Positions 53,603 to 62,574 of a stretch of 64,000 nt of DNA are shown one piece after another (the stretch's first letter is position 1; every line of letters starts with the position of its first letter). The notes below the pieces were generated by a model. It saw nothing but the letters and a program-made list of their open reading frames with translations. It was not told where the DNA came from and did not search any database. The stretch is from JAJZGK01 sp035538795 (lineage in GTDB: Bacteria > Pseudomonadota > Alphaproteobacteria > Rhodospirillales > Magnetospirillaceae), in NCBI GenBank assembly GCA_035538795.1, contig DATLJS010000035.1:214130-278129 (forward strand), written 5' to 3'. The position numbers were made by a program, and so were the translations under genes.

Positions 53603-56194
53603 TCAGTGTGGAGAAAAAACCTTATACCTTTCAACTGTCATGACCGTTTTCAAATCGGAACTCTGCCCATTCTCCACGATCAGCAGGCCGTCACCCTTGA
53701 GCAAAGGACCAACCATTGCCGCGTCCTCTTCCTGGCGGCAATAGATCACGTCGTAACACTCGTTGCTGGCCGGCAACGCCTTTCCGTCCACCAGACGGAA
53801 ATCCTCGCGGTCCAAGGCGAAAATCCACACCAGCATGCTTAATTTGTCCATGTCCGGCTGGAGAATGAAGCCTTGGGTCCGCGACACGTCCACCGCCATA
53901 GGCAGCCCCCAGCGCTTCGCCAGCAGGGTCCACAGTACGGCGGCAGGCGCCGCTCCGTCTCCCAAGGCCAACATCCTGATCCCGCCGCTGTCGGGCGGTT
54001 TTCGGGCACTGATCAGTTCCGCCCACAAGGCATGCCCGGGCAAATCGGCGATCCCGTGTCCCTGAGCCAGGATATAAGTCAGATGCGCCATCAGCACCGG
54101 ATCGTCGCGCCATTTCTCGATGATCTTGTCGGACACCGCCGGAGCCTTGGGCGGCAGCGACAGTTTTTCCGGCACGAAAGCCGAATCCCGGAATGCCAGA
54201 ATGCGGCCGTTGAACAGTTTAGCCGGATCCTGGTCGAACATGGCCGGGTGTAAAGGCGAATAGAGGCCGCTGCCTTGGGGCAGCGCCAGCAGATGCAGAA
54301 CCGCCAGCGGCGGCAGATCGCCCAGAGAATTCTGGAAGGCATTGTCAGCCGGGAACAGATCGGCGCAATTCCAGTGCAGCAAATAGCCCATGGCCCGCAG
54401 CCGGTCGCGCATCAGCAGGAAATCGGCATGGGTAGCAATCTCGCACAAGATGATCGGACGGGTCCGAGCCATCAGCTCTTCCATGCCGTCCAGCACGTTG
54501 ACGGCCATGCCGGGCGCGCTGATCTTGACCAAACGGCAGCGGTCCAGATCGGCCAACCGGTCATCCAGACGAATGGCGAGAATGCCCGGCTGATCATCCT
54601 CGGCCGGCAGGAAACGGCACCACGCCGGATCCTGACCGGGAATCTGCGCCAGGGTTTCGCCTTTGATCCATGTTCCCCCGGCCCCCACCAAAGCTCGCTC
54701 AGGTTCGACCTGGGGCAAATCGTTTAGAGCCAGATTGCCTTCCAATTGCCGGAAAAAACGATCTTGGGGCTCGAAGGCGTAAACTTTGCCGGTCTGCCCC
54801 ACCGCCTTGGCGAAAGGCACCGTCATGGCCCCGATATGGGCGCCGACATCGATGACGACATCGCCCGGACGCAAGGCCGCCAAGGTTAAGGAGACGGAGC
54901 TTTCCAGCCACTCCCCCATCCCGGAGATGGTGCGGCCGATCAGGCTTTCCGTTCCGGCTTCGGTAAGAAAATTGCCGTGACGGGCCTGGACCACCTGCAT
55001 CCTGTCGGAAAAGCGCGTAACCCGCTGCTGAACCGAAGCCGAAGCGGCCGAGGCGTTGGTCGACGCGCTTTCCAAAGCGCGCTTGTAAATGGCGCGGCGG
55101 GCCGACAGCCATTCGCCCAACTGAGCGGCCCGCAAAGACCAAGTCAGATAGTCGCGGGCATAAGTGACCGAAGCCTGAAGCTCACGTTCCATCACCACCG
55201 GGTTGTCGCGCATGTCCTGGATCACCCGCACCGCCTGCTCGGCGAAACGGCGAGACAGGTCGGCATCGTTCTCTGGGTTGATCACCAGAGAGCCAAAACC
55301 GTAGGTGGTTTCCGGCAGCGCCGCCAAGTGGCTGGTGATGACCTTGCAGCCCGACGCCAAGCCTTCCATCACGGCGATGCACGACGTTTCGCGGAAGATG
55401 CTGGGATAAGCCACGCACCAAGCCTGCTTCAGGTATTGGGCCAGCTCGGTCTGGGGCACACCGCCGATATAATCGACCCCCGGCGTCGTTCGGCAGCGGT
55501 TGTAAAGCTCCTGATGCGGGTCTTCCGCATCCGAGCGGCCATAGACGGCCCAACTGGAAAAAATCTGAAAACGGGCGTCGGGTACTTTTTCCCGGATCAG
55601 CGGCACGGCGTCCATCAAGGGCGCCAGACCACGATAGGGCGTGCTGGTATAGACCAGCACCGGATCCTTGCTCTTGGCCGGCAGGATCTCTTCGCCCGGC
55701 TGAAACAGTTTATGGAAAGTCGGGCTGACGGCGTTGCGCAGGACAAAGGAACGGTCCCAGCCGACGCCGAATTTCTCGCGGAAGACCTGGGCTTGCCATT
55801 CGCTGACGAACAGAAAGCCGTCGAAGCAGTCACGGTCCGGAGGATTGGCCAACAAACCGATGGCATGTTGGTCGACATCGTAATGAACCCACAGGATCCA
55901 CAAAGGATTATGCCCGTACAGCCGCTGCCAATGCGACATCATCTCGCCGGTGGCGGCGGTAACGATGATGGCGTCCATGTCGGCCGCACCTTCCCAATAG
56001 ATGTTCCATGGCAGGAAGCGGACGCCTTCCTCCACATGGGGTTCGGCACAACCATTGGCGATGGTGATTTCGTGCCCCTGCAAACTCAGTTCGCGGGCCA
56101 GATAGCACAATCCCGACTGCAACCCGCCCAGCGGCTTCTCGAACGGCGTGAAAAGCCCGAAGTCGCGGGTTACGTCGATGATCAGAATACGCAT
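53603..56194 (-). CDS. GT4 glycosyltransferase fused to FkbM-type methyltransferase domain
   Basis: An 863-residue multidomain protein. Residues 1-380 are a GT-B glycosyltransferase: FEKPLGGLQSGLCYLA, VYTSTPYRGLAPLMDAVPLI, and the GT4 donor-site segment PSIFRETSCIAVMEGLASGC. After a linker comes an FkbM-like Rossmann domain near 440 (DVVIDVGAHIGAMTVPFAKA, VYAFEPQDRFF). The usual catalytic region KxDxEG is degenerate here (LVKISAPGMAVNVLDG). A third C-terminal segment, about residues 640-863, is unassigned. It probably adds and perhaps methylates a sugar in this cluster. Confidence 0.85.
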   Translation of the reverse strand: MRILIIDVTRDFGLFTPFEKPLGGLQSGLCYLARELSLQGHEITIANGCAEPHVEEGVRFLPWNIYWEGAADMDAIIVTAATGEMMSHWQRLYGHNPLWILWVHYDVDQHAIGLLANPPDRDCFDGFLFVSEWQAQVFREKFGVGWDRSFVLRNAVSPTFHKLFQPGEEILPAKSKDPVLVYTSTPYRGLAPLMDAVPLIREKVPDARFQIFSSWAVYGRSDAEDPHQELYNRCRTTPGVDYIGGVPQTELAQYLKQAWCVAYPSIFRETSCIAVMEGLASGCKVITSHLAALPETTYGFGSLVINPENDADLSRRFAEQAVRVIQDMRDNPVVMERELQASVTYARDYLTWSLRAAQLGEWLSARRAIYKRALESASTNASAASASVQQRVTRFSDRMQVVQARHGNFLTEAGTESLIGRTISGMGEWLESSVSLTLAALRPGDVVIDVGAHIGAMTVPFAKAVGQTGKVYAFEPQDRFFRQLEGNLALNDLPQVEPERALVGAGGTWIKGETLAQIPGQDPAWCRFLPAEDDQPGILAIRLDDRLADLDRCRLVKISAPGMAVNVLDGMEELMARTRPIILCEIATHADFLLMRDRLRAMGYLLHWNCADLFPADNAFQNSLGDLPPLAVLHLLALPQGSGLYSPLHPAMFDQDPAKLFNGRILAFRDSAFVPEKLSLPPKAPAVSDKIIEKWRDDPVLMAHLTYILAQGHGIADLPGHALWAELISARKPPDSGGIRMLALGDGAAPAAVLWTLLAKRWGLPMAVDVSRTQGFILQPDMDKLSMLVWIFALDREDFRLVDGKALPASNECYDVIYCRQEEDAAMVGPLLKGDGLLIVENGQSSDLKTVMTVERYKVFSPH

Positions 56195-56234
56195 TTCGCC
56201 ATTCCTGGACCGTCATGGTCCCTTGTCAACTTCC

Positions 56235-56264
56235 GGGGCGTCTCCCCCCGGGGAGGAGTGCCCC
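56235..56264. other. Strong GC hairpin in the leader of the GT4-FkbM gene
   Basis: GGGGC and CTCCCC pair with GGGGAG and GCCCC around a short loop, making a long GC stem between the OGT-like and GT4 genes. There is no T-run on either strand, so it is more likely a transcript structure than a terminator. Confidence 0.45.
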
Positions 56265-56304
56265 AGACAGTTGGGCCTATCATGACAGTCCAGGAGTTAA
56301 CGAA

Positions 56305-58326
56305 TTATTCAACCGGCCCCCGCCACAGGCGGTTGTCGTAGGGAATCGTCGCGTAAGCATGACGTTCCTGCAAAACCTTGAGGTATCGCTCGTGATAATC
56401 CTTGACCGAGTTCATCTCGACATCGTTGTCGTCGAGCAGAACGCCGATATCGTTATAGACGCTCATGTTGCGCAGATCGGGACGCGGCAGATTGCCGCTT
56501 TCCAGATCGGCCCACATATCCTCGAACAGCTGTTCCATCGACCGGGCCAGCAAAGTGGTGTCGAACAGCACGCAGGTATCGCGGTTGGCCCGCATGCGGG
56601 CCTTTAGCTCGGACAATGCCTTGGGATTATTCCCCAGTTCGATGGCTTTGGCGATGTAGGCGTCGGAATCCGGGCAGATCATGTCGGCCATGCCGGCCGA
56701 AGTCACCAAACTGCCGCAGACCCGCGAAGCGAAGCCGCGGCCTTCGAGGGTCAGTACCGGAATCCCCATCCACATGGCATCCGACGCGGTGGTGTGGGCG
56801 CCGTAGGGCGTGGTGTCCAAGAACAGATCGGCATGCTGATAACGGGCCAGATGATCCGGGTTGCGCAGCTTCTGGGCAAAGACGATGCGCTCGGGCGCAA
56901 CGCCGTGCTGTGCCGCCAGTTGACGCAGGCGCTCGTTGCTTTCCTCCGGTCCCTGCAACAGCCACAGAACACTGCCCGGCACGCTTTTCAGGATGCTCAT
57001 CCAGCGCACCCAATGGAAACTGGTGATCTTGTGCACGCCGTTGAAGCAGCAGAACACGGTGCCCTTCTCCGGCAAGCCGACATCCTTGCGGGTCGAAGTC
57101 AGCGGATGCACCACCCGCTTGCGGTCGTTGGGCTGATAGCAGGGCAGACGCACCACCTTTTCGGTGTAGTACATCTCGCTGTCCGGCGGGATGATGTAGT
57201 TATCGGCGATGATGTAGTGGTGATACGGGCTGCCCATGGTGCCGGGATAGCCCAGCCAATTGACCACGATCGGCGCCGGGCGCATGCCCAGCATCTTGGT
57301 CCGGGCGCTGTGGGTATAGCCGTTGACGTCGATCAGGATGTCGATGCCATCATCCATGATTTTCTGGGCGGCCTGTTCGTCGGTCAGGCCGGTAACGTTG
57401 AACCACGGTTTGCCGCAATTCTTGATGCGGTCATGAACCACGTCGTTGACCTGATGGCCGCAGTAATAGAGATAGACGTCAACGGCGGCCGGATCATGAA
57501 CCTCGAACAGTTCCTGGGTCAGATAGCCGATGGCGTGCTCGCGCAAATCCGACGACAGATAACCGACGCGCAGGCGGCGCGATCCACGACGTCCGCGAAC
57601 CTCCGGGCTGTGACCGTCAATCAAGGTGGGGAAATACTTGCCCGCTTCGTACGCGTTGTAGAGCGCGGCATTGCCCAACTGATACAGCGGATCGTCGGTA
57701 TAAGCCGCCAGCGACAGCGGCGAAATGCCGTTCAGCAGACGTTCACGGGTCACCTCGCCCCACCCGCTCATCACCGGCCACTTGCATTGACGCTGGCGCA
57801 GGCTGCACCAATGCTGAATGACGTCGCGCTGGTCGGCGTTCAAGTCCAGGGCGAATTTCAGGGCCTCTTCGGCCTTTTCGTCGATGTTGCCGCCTTCGAG
57901 AACCCGCCCGATCTGCTTCAGGGCGGAATTCTTGAAGTTGATGTTCTCGTTATTGATGGCCGACAGACGATTGACCAGTTCGTACCAAGTCTGCACGGCA
58001 TCACCGCGAGCGCCCATGCGCTCGAGAATGCGGCCCAGATTGATGTAGGGCGGATAGAAGTCCGGATTGCCCTTCACCGCTTCCGTCAGAACCTGACGGG
58101 CGCCTTCAAGGTCTTCCAGGTTGCCCAGAACCACGCCCTGATTGAAGCGGACGGCATAGACCAGCGGGTGGTCCGAGTTGCATGACAGCCAGACCTTGTA
58201 CAGCTCCGAGACCGCCTGTTGCTGCCCCTGAGCCGCCAGAGTGTCGGCGATGGCGATCAGTTCGCTGACGCTAAGGTCGCGCTTCTTGGATCGTTCGATG
58301 GCATTGGCGTAGATATCGACGCTCAC
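56305..58326 (-). CDS. TPR/O-GlcNAc-transferase-like (Spindly-type) glycosyltransferase
   Basis: About 673 residues from a GTG at 58326 with GGGAG 7 nt upstream. TPR helices occupy about residues 5-170 (FYPPYINLGRILERMGARGD). The catalytic GT41 half follows: RVGYLSSDLREHAIGYLTQE, VVNWLGYPGTMGSPYHHYII, and the nucleotide-sugar site LDTTPYGAHTTASDAMWMG. The active-site His and the HTT motif of GT41 are kept. GT41 enzymes add GlcNAc or fucose to Ser/Thr of proteins. It lies in a run of transferases downstream of the Thr-rich repeat protein. The acceptor is unknown. Confidence 0.9.
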   Translation of the reverse strand: MSVDIYANAIERSKKRDLSVSELIAIADTLAAQGQQQAVSELYKVWLSCNSDHPLVYAVRFNQGVVLGNLEDLEGARQVLTEAVKGNPDFYPPYINLGRILERMGARGDAVQTWYELVNRLSAINNENINFKNSALKQIGRVLEGGNIDEKAEEALKFALDLNADQRDVIQHWCSLRQRQCKWPVMSGWGEVTRERLLNGISPLSLAAYTDDPLYQLGNAALYNAYEAGKYFPTLIDGHSPEVRGRRGSRRLRVGYLSSDLREHAIGYLTQELFEVHDPAAVDVYLYYCGHQVNDVVHDRIKNCGKPWFNVTGLTDEQAAQKIMDDGIDILIDVNGYTHSARTKMLGMRPAPIVVNWLGYPGTMGSPYHHYIIADNYIIPPDSEMYYTEKVVRLPCYQPNDRKRVVHPLTSTRKDVGLPEKGTVFCCFNGVHKITSFHWVRWMSILKSVPGSVLWLLQGPEESNERLRQLAAQHGVAPERIVFAQKLRNPDHLARYQHADLFLDTTPYGAHTTASDAMWMGIPVLTLEGRGFASRVCGSLVTSAGMADMICPDSDAYIAKAIELGNNPKALSELKARMRANRDTCVLFDTTLLARSMEQLFEDMWADLESGNLPRPDLRNMSVYNDIGVLLDDNDVEMNSVKDYHERYLKVLQERHAYATIPYDNRLWRGPVE

Positions 58327-58381
58327 GAAACATCTCCCAGTATTGCCGGTCATTCCCGGCTGTTAATGCCAAGCAGGGCTT

Positions 58382-60853
58382 TCAATGCCCCAGGACGGTG
58401 TTCAGACGCCGTTGTAACCCGGCACGGTCGGACAGCCACAGTCGCAGCGACGGAGCCCCGTCCAGCGGCGGATAACCGGCCTCGAAAATAGCAAGAAGGA
58501 ACTGGAGCGACCCGTCGTCGAGGCGCGGCACCAGCAGCGGCAGCAGCTGACGGAACAGCGGCACCACCACGCTTTCGACGAAAACAGTCTGCTGATCGCC
58601 GGAGAGGCTCCGCAGCAGGCCGTGCAGATCGGAAACCGCCGTCGTTTCGTCGCTGACGCTGGGATACAAAAGCCCTCCCAGGGCGCGCGCCATCGGCACG
58701 ACGGGGTGCGCCACGCCCTGACGCTCCGCGCCTTTGGAAACCACATAGGCCGAGCAGAAACGCCGCGCCAGCAACAGGCGGTAGATCAGATAGATCAACT
58801 GCACCACGTTAAGCGAGCCGGTATGTTCCAGCAGCGTTCTGACGCCCTCGTAGGTATCGGGAAGGTCGATGGCCAGGGCGCGGTCCACCGCCTCTTCCGG
58901 CACGGCGGCCGCGGCAGCCTGAACCGGAGCCGCGGGCTGGAGCGGCGTCTTGGCCCAGCGCACCAACTCGGGCGGATAAATATCGGAATTGTTCTCGATG
59001 ACCTGGCGGAAGCGAGCTTCGTGGTAGGGACGGCTTTCCGTTTCATACAAGCCGTCAGCTTTCCACAAATAGTGGAACATCTGGCGCGACAAATGAACGC
59101 CGAGAAATCCCCGCGACGCTCCCGCCACCCACATGTTCCAGTCGTCGGCGCCTTTAACGTTGTCCTTGTAACCGCCGACCTCGTCCCACATCTCCCGGCG
59201 ATAGACCGAGCAACAGGGAATGAAGTTGGCGGTCAGCAGACGGTGGGGATCATAGGGATGGGCCGGACGGATTTCCTCGGCCATGCCGTGGGTGACAGTC
59301 CCGGGATAGGCTATGGAGGCGGCGGGATTGCGCTGCAGCAGCTTGACGCATTCCTCGACATAGGTGGGCGCCACCCAGTCGTCGGAATCCAGATACATCA
59401 CCAACTCGCCCTTACCCCGAGCGATGGCTTCGTTGTGGGGATGACAGGGATTGCCGGAATTGGTCGGTCGATAGATGACCGTGCAGCGGTCCTCATACGT
59501 TTTGAGAACTTCGCGGCTGTTGTCGGTGGAGCAATCGTCGACGACGATCACCTCCATCTGCGGCCAGGTCTGGCCTAACAGCGAATCCAGGCACTTTCCG
59601 ACATAATCGGCATAATTGTAATTGGCCACCACCGCCGTCACCAGCGGCTTGGCGCCAAGAGGCCGCTTGCCCAGCAGGCGGGCCGTGGCGTCCTTCACCG
59701 GCGCCATCTGCCGGCGCTTGATGATATGGCCGGCATAATAAGCCAGCCGGTCCTTGTCCAGCACCTGGCCCCGATCCTCGCCCACATAAGGCACGAATTC
59801 GTCGGCACCAACCTGTTGCAGATAGCTGAAATCAATGCCGTCGCACACCTTCTGCGCCGAGCAATTGGCGCATTGCGGCGCAAAGACTTTCATCAATCCA
59901 TTGGCCGTGCCGCGTCCCACCGGCTTCCCGGTTTCCGCATTGCCGACCAAGGCGGTGCCCGGTGAGGGATCGCCCTGGCGCATGGGAAGAAAATGCCCCT
60001 CGCCCGCCCCCAAACCTTCGCCGATATGCTGGACCGTATTGACCCATTCGTGAGGGTCGTAGCGTACGCCGACCACGCCCACATAGTTCTTTTCCATACC
60101 AGCGACGGTGCATAACGGCGCATAGCGGATGTTCACGGCAATGCCGTGCTCTTCCAAAATCTCCACCGCCTCGCGCAGATAGGTCGCCACATCCACATAA
60201 CGGGCCCGCACGGTGGCCGCCTTGCCGTCCGCCCATTGATAATAGGCGTTCATCAGAATGAAGTTGGCGACATAAACGTTGCGCTCGGTGATGGTTCGCG
60301 CCAATTCCGGCAGCGACTGGTAATTCTCACCGATGCAGATGGCGTTGGTCGAATAGGCGAAGCCGCGCTGATCCAGGATGTCCATGGCGTCCTGCATCTT
60401 CGACAGCTTGCCGCCGGTCATCTTGGCGAATAGCTTTTCATCGCAGGAGTGGTACGAGAATAGAATGTCGGTCAGACCAGCATCCAGCAGTCTGCCCAGC
60501 AAACCCTTGGCCGTCAGGAACTGCCCCAGGGTGATCATCCGGGTGGACAGCCCCCGTTCCGTCGCATGGCGGATGATCCCGACGATATCGGGATGCAAGG
60601 TCGGCTCGCCGCCGGTCAGATCGAACCCCAGAAAGCCGTTATCGGCCATCGCGTCGATTTGTGCGATCAGCTTGTCCGTGGCCTTCCAATCGGCACGGCG
60701 CATGCCGGCGAATTTCTTGGGATTATCGGATCCGTCGGGCAGGAAAGCGTAATAACAATGGACGCAGGAATGCGGGCATTTTAGCCCCACATCCAACACC
60801 CCCCAGCGAGCAATCTGGCCAGGAGGGTGGAAGTAGTAGTCCTGAGACGTCAT
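58382..60853 (-). CDS. Radical SAM protein fused to GT2 glycosyltransferase
   Basis: About 823 residues from the ATG at 60853 (MTSQDYYFHPPGQIARWGVL). Residues 1-330 are a radical SAM domain: CPHSCVHC (C-x3-C-x2-C), LTGGEPTLHPDI, then an extra cysteine group (CANCSAQKVCDG) near 325 like an auxiliary cluster. From about 400 a GT2 domain follows: VTAVVANYNYADYVGKCLDS, VVDDCSTDNS, and the metal-binding LDSDDW near 488. The C-terminal 200 residues are helical and unassigned. It is the second radical SAM-GT fusion in the window and is co-oriented with the OGT-like gene, 55 nt apart. Confidence 0.86.
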   Translation of the reverse strand: MTSQDYYFHPPGQIARWGVLDVGLKCPHSCVHCYYAFLPDGSDNPKKFAGMRRADWKATDKLIAQIDAMADNGFLGFDLTGGEPTLHPDIVGIIRHATERGLSTRMITLGQFLTAKGLLGRLLDAGLTDILFSYHSCDEKLFAKMTGGKLSKMQDAMDILDQRGFAYSTNAICIGENYQSLPELARTITERNVYVANFILMNAYYQWADGKAATVRARYVDVATYLREAVEILEEHGIAVNIRYAPLCTVAGMEKNYVGVVGVRYDPHEWVNTVQHIGEGLGAGEGHFLPMRQGDPSPGTALVGNAETGKPVGRGTANGLMKVFAPQCANCSAQKVCDGIDFSYLQQVGADEFVPYVGEDRGQVLDKDRLAYYAGHIIKRRQMAPVKDATARLLGKRPLGAKPLVTAVVANYNYADYVGKCLDSLLGQTWPQMEVIVVDDCSTDNSREVLKTYEDRCTVIYRPTNSGNPCHPHNEAIARGKGELVMYLDSDDWVAPTYVEECVKLLQRNPAASIAYPGTVTHGMAEEIRPAHPYDPHRLLTANFIPCCSVYRREMWDEVGGYKDNVKGADDWNMWVAGASRGFLGVHLSRQMFHYLWKADGLYETESRPYHEARFRQVIENNSDIYPPELVRWAKTPLQPAAPVQAAAAAVPEEAVDRALAIDLPDTYEGVRTLLEHTGSLNVVQLIYLIYRLLLARRFCSAYVVSKGAERQGVAHPVVPMARALGGLLYPSVSDETTAVSDLHGLLRSLSGDQQTVFVESVVVPLFRQLLPLLVPRLDDGSLQFLLAIFEAGYPPLDGAPSLRLWLSDRAGLQRRLNTVLGH

Positions 60854-60888
60854 GCCTGAAATTCCCACCCGCCTGTTTCGTCCCAACC

Positions 60889-62451
60889 CTATTGCAGACC
60901 GGCGATGATTCCCATGCTTTTCGCGAACATCGTCGGCAGCCCATGCTCAACGAACAATTCAGAGCAGTAATTGATTAAGAAGTCGTTGCGATAGGCCATG
61001 TGATAACCATCGAACGCAAACAGTTCATACTCACCATGGAAGCGGCGTCGCAGAGCCTCCAGCGCCTCCTCTGGCATGAACCGGGTATTGAAACGCAAAA
61101 TTTTCGGCTGAAGCCCCCGGTCGAAAGCGGCGTTCACCAGTTCATCCTCGGTGCCGCCGATATTGATCACCAGCACTTCAGGCTCCTGCCCTCCCGACAT
61201 GGACAGCAGCATATCGAAATCCACCACCGGCACGTCGGCCAGTTCCATGCTTTTCAGCAAGGTATGCTTGGTGAAATCTTCGGTGCAAGCCTGTCCCAAA
61301 GATGTTCGCCCATCGGAAAACCGCGACGACATGTTCAGCTGTTCATCGGTCCCACCGGCCTGGCGCAACTGGTTGGGGTTCAAGCAGTAAAGGTGAGCCC
61401 GCCCGGCCTGTGCCCCAACCGCGGTGTTGATAATGCGGCAATTGCGGTTGTTGGCGTAATTCGCCTGAAGCTCGGCCGCAAGATAGGGATTGGCCTCCAC
61501 CAGCAGGGCCGGAGGATCGAAATTCACCAATACCGGCCGCAAGGGATCCTCGGCTACGCCGTTGCCGGCTCCGATCTGCCAGACCAGAGCCTTGGGATTC
61601 TGGCCGTAATGATAATGACAGGCTTTGAACAGCTCGAATTCCGGCCTGGGCGTGCGGTCGATTTGCGACGTCAGGATGGTGGTCATCGCCAGTTCGATCA
61701 TGGATTCGCGCGCCCGCCGCATCGTGGCGATCACCGCCGGCACATGCTGAGCCTTTTCCTGCAGCGCCCCCATCTCTCGCCACAACCGCTCGATCTCGAA
61801 CAGGGATCCCTTCAGGATCATCGAATTGATCTTGCGAAGGCGCAGATCATCGTTAAACCAGGAATTGTGCCAAACGTGGATGCCGTAAGTGTTATCCAGG
61901 TTGCGGGTATAGATGTCGCTGAACGGTTCATTGAAAATATAGGGATAGAACGAGCGGCTGGGCATCCGCTTGTGTTTCACCGTCCGAATCAGCCGTCCGA
62001 AGAAACCCGGGCCGGTGGCGGCGATGACTTCCTTCGCCGTGCTGTTGGATTCCTCCACCATCTCCATGGCCACCAGCATCATGGGGTGGCCTTTGACGAT
62101 CGAATAAAAACCGTTGGAACAATTGACCTCAGGCACTTCCGATTCGTGGCAGATTACCAATTCAGCCTGTTCCGCCGAGAAATCGAAATAATTCAGCGGC
62201 ATGAAATCACAGTCGAGATAAGTGCCGCCAAACTTGTGCATGATCTCGTAGCGAGCGATATCGGCCCGTTTGGCCATGCTGTCCGCCTGCATGATCAACG
62301 GCGCCGACGCCAGTTCGCCAATATGACGGTCCGTCCAAGTGATGAACTCATATGACGGCAATTGGCGCTGCCATCCCTGCCACCACTCTTCGTACTGAGC
62401 CGGAATGGCATTGGGGCCGAACCAGATGCGGTGAATGATTTTAGGGATCAC
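60889..62451 (-). CDS. DXD-type glycosyltransferase fused to an FkbM-like domain
   Basis: About 520 residues. I chose the GTG at 62451, which gives MIPKIIHRIWFG, the typical start of the DXD sugar-transferase family. An in-frame GTG at 62511 is possible. The DXD motif lies in KFGGTYLDCDFMPLNY. From about residue 295 an FkbM-like domain follows (VWQIGAGNGVAEDP, ALLVEANPYLAAEL, VLVINIGGTEDELV), with its SAM and catalytic motifs altered from the usual form. It starts the transferase run after the repeat-protein terminator. Confidence 0.82.
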   Translation of the reverse strand: MIPKIIHRIWFGPNAIPAQYEEWWQGWQRQLPSYEFITWTDRHIGELASAPLIMQADSMAKRADIARYEIMHKFGGTYLDCDFMPLNYFDFSAEQAELVICHESEVPEVNCSNGFYSIVKGHPMMLVAMEMVEESNSTAKEVIAATGPGFFGRLIRTVKHKRMPSRSFYPYIFNEPFSDIYTRNLDNTYGIHVWHNSWFNDDLRLRKINSMILKGSLFEIERLWREMGALQEKAQHVPAVIATMRRARESMIELAMTTILTSQIDRTPRPEFELFKACHYHYGQNPKALVWQIGAGNGVAEDPLRPVLVNFDPPALLVEANPYLAAELQANYANNRNCRIINTAVGAQAGRAHLYCLNPNQLRQAGGTDEQLNMSSRFSDGRTSLGQACTEDFTKHTLLKSMELADVPVVDFDMLLSMSGGQEPEVLVINIGGTEDELVNAAFDRGLQPKILRFNTRFMPEEALEALRRRFHGEYELFAFDGYHMAYRNDFLINYCSELFVEHGLPTMFAKSMGIIAGLQ

Positions 62452-62512
62452 TGGGCCGTTCTCCCGGCTTGAGTTTTTCGTTAGTTCAACGGTAGCAGAC
62501 CTTGCCGGCACA

Positions 62513-62542
62513 GAAAAAGGGCCAACCCTGACGGGTTGGCCC
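62513..62542 (-). terminator. Rho-independent terminator of the repeat-protein gene
   Basis: A perfect 10-bp stem GGGCCAACCC / GGGTTGGCCC with a 4-nt loop. On the minus strand it is followed by TTTTTCT, 32 nt after the repeat-protein stop. The gene can therefore be expressed separately from the transferases. Confidence 0.88.
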
Positions 62543-62574
62543 TCTCCCTTAACGTTCCAGCCTGAGACTGGGCA

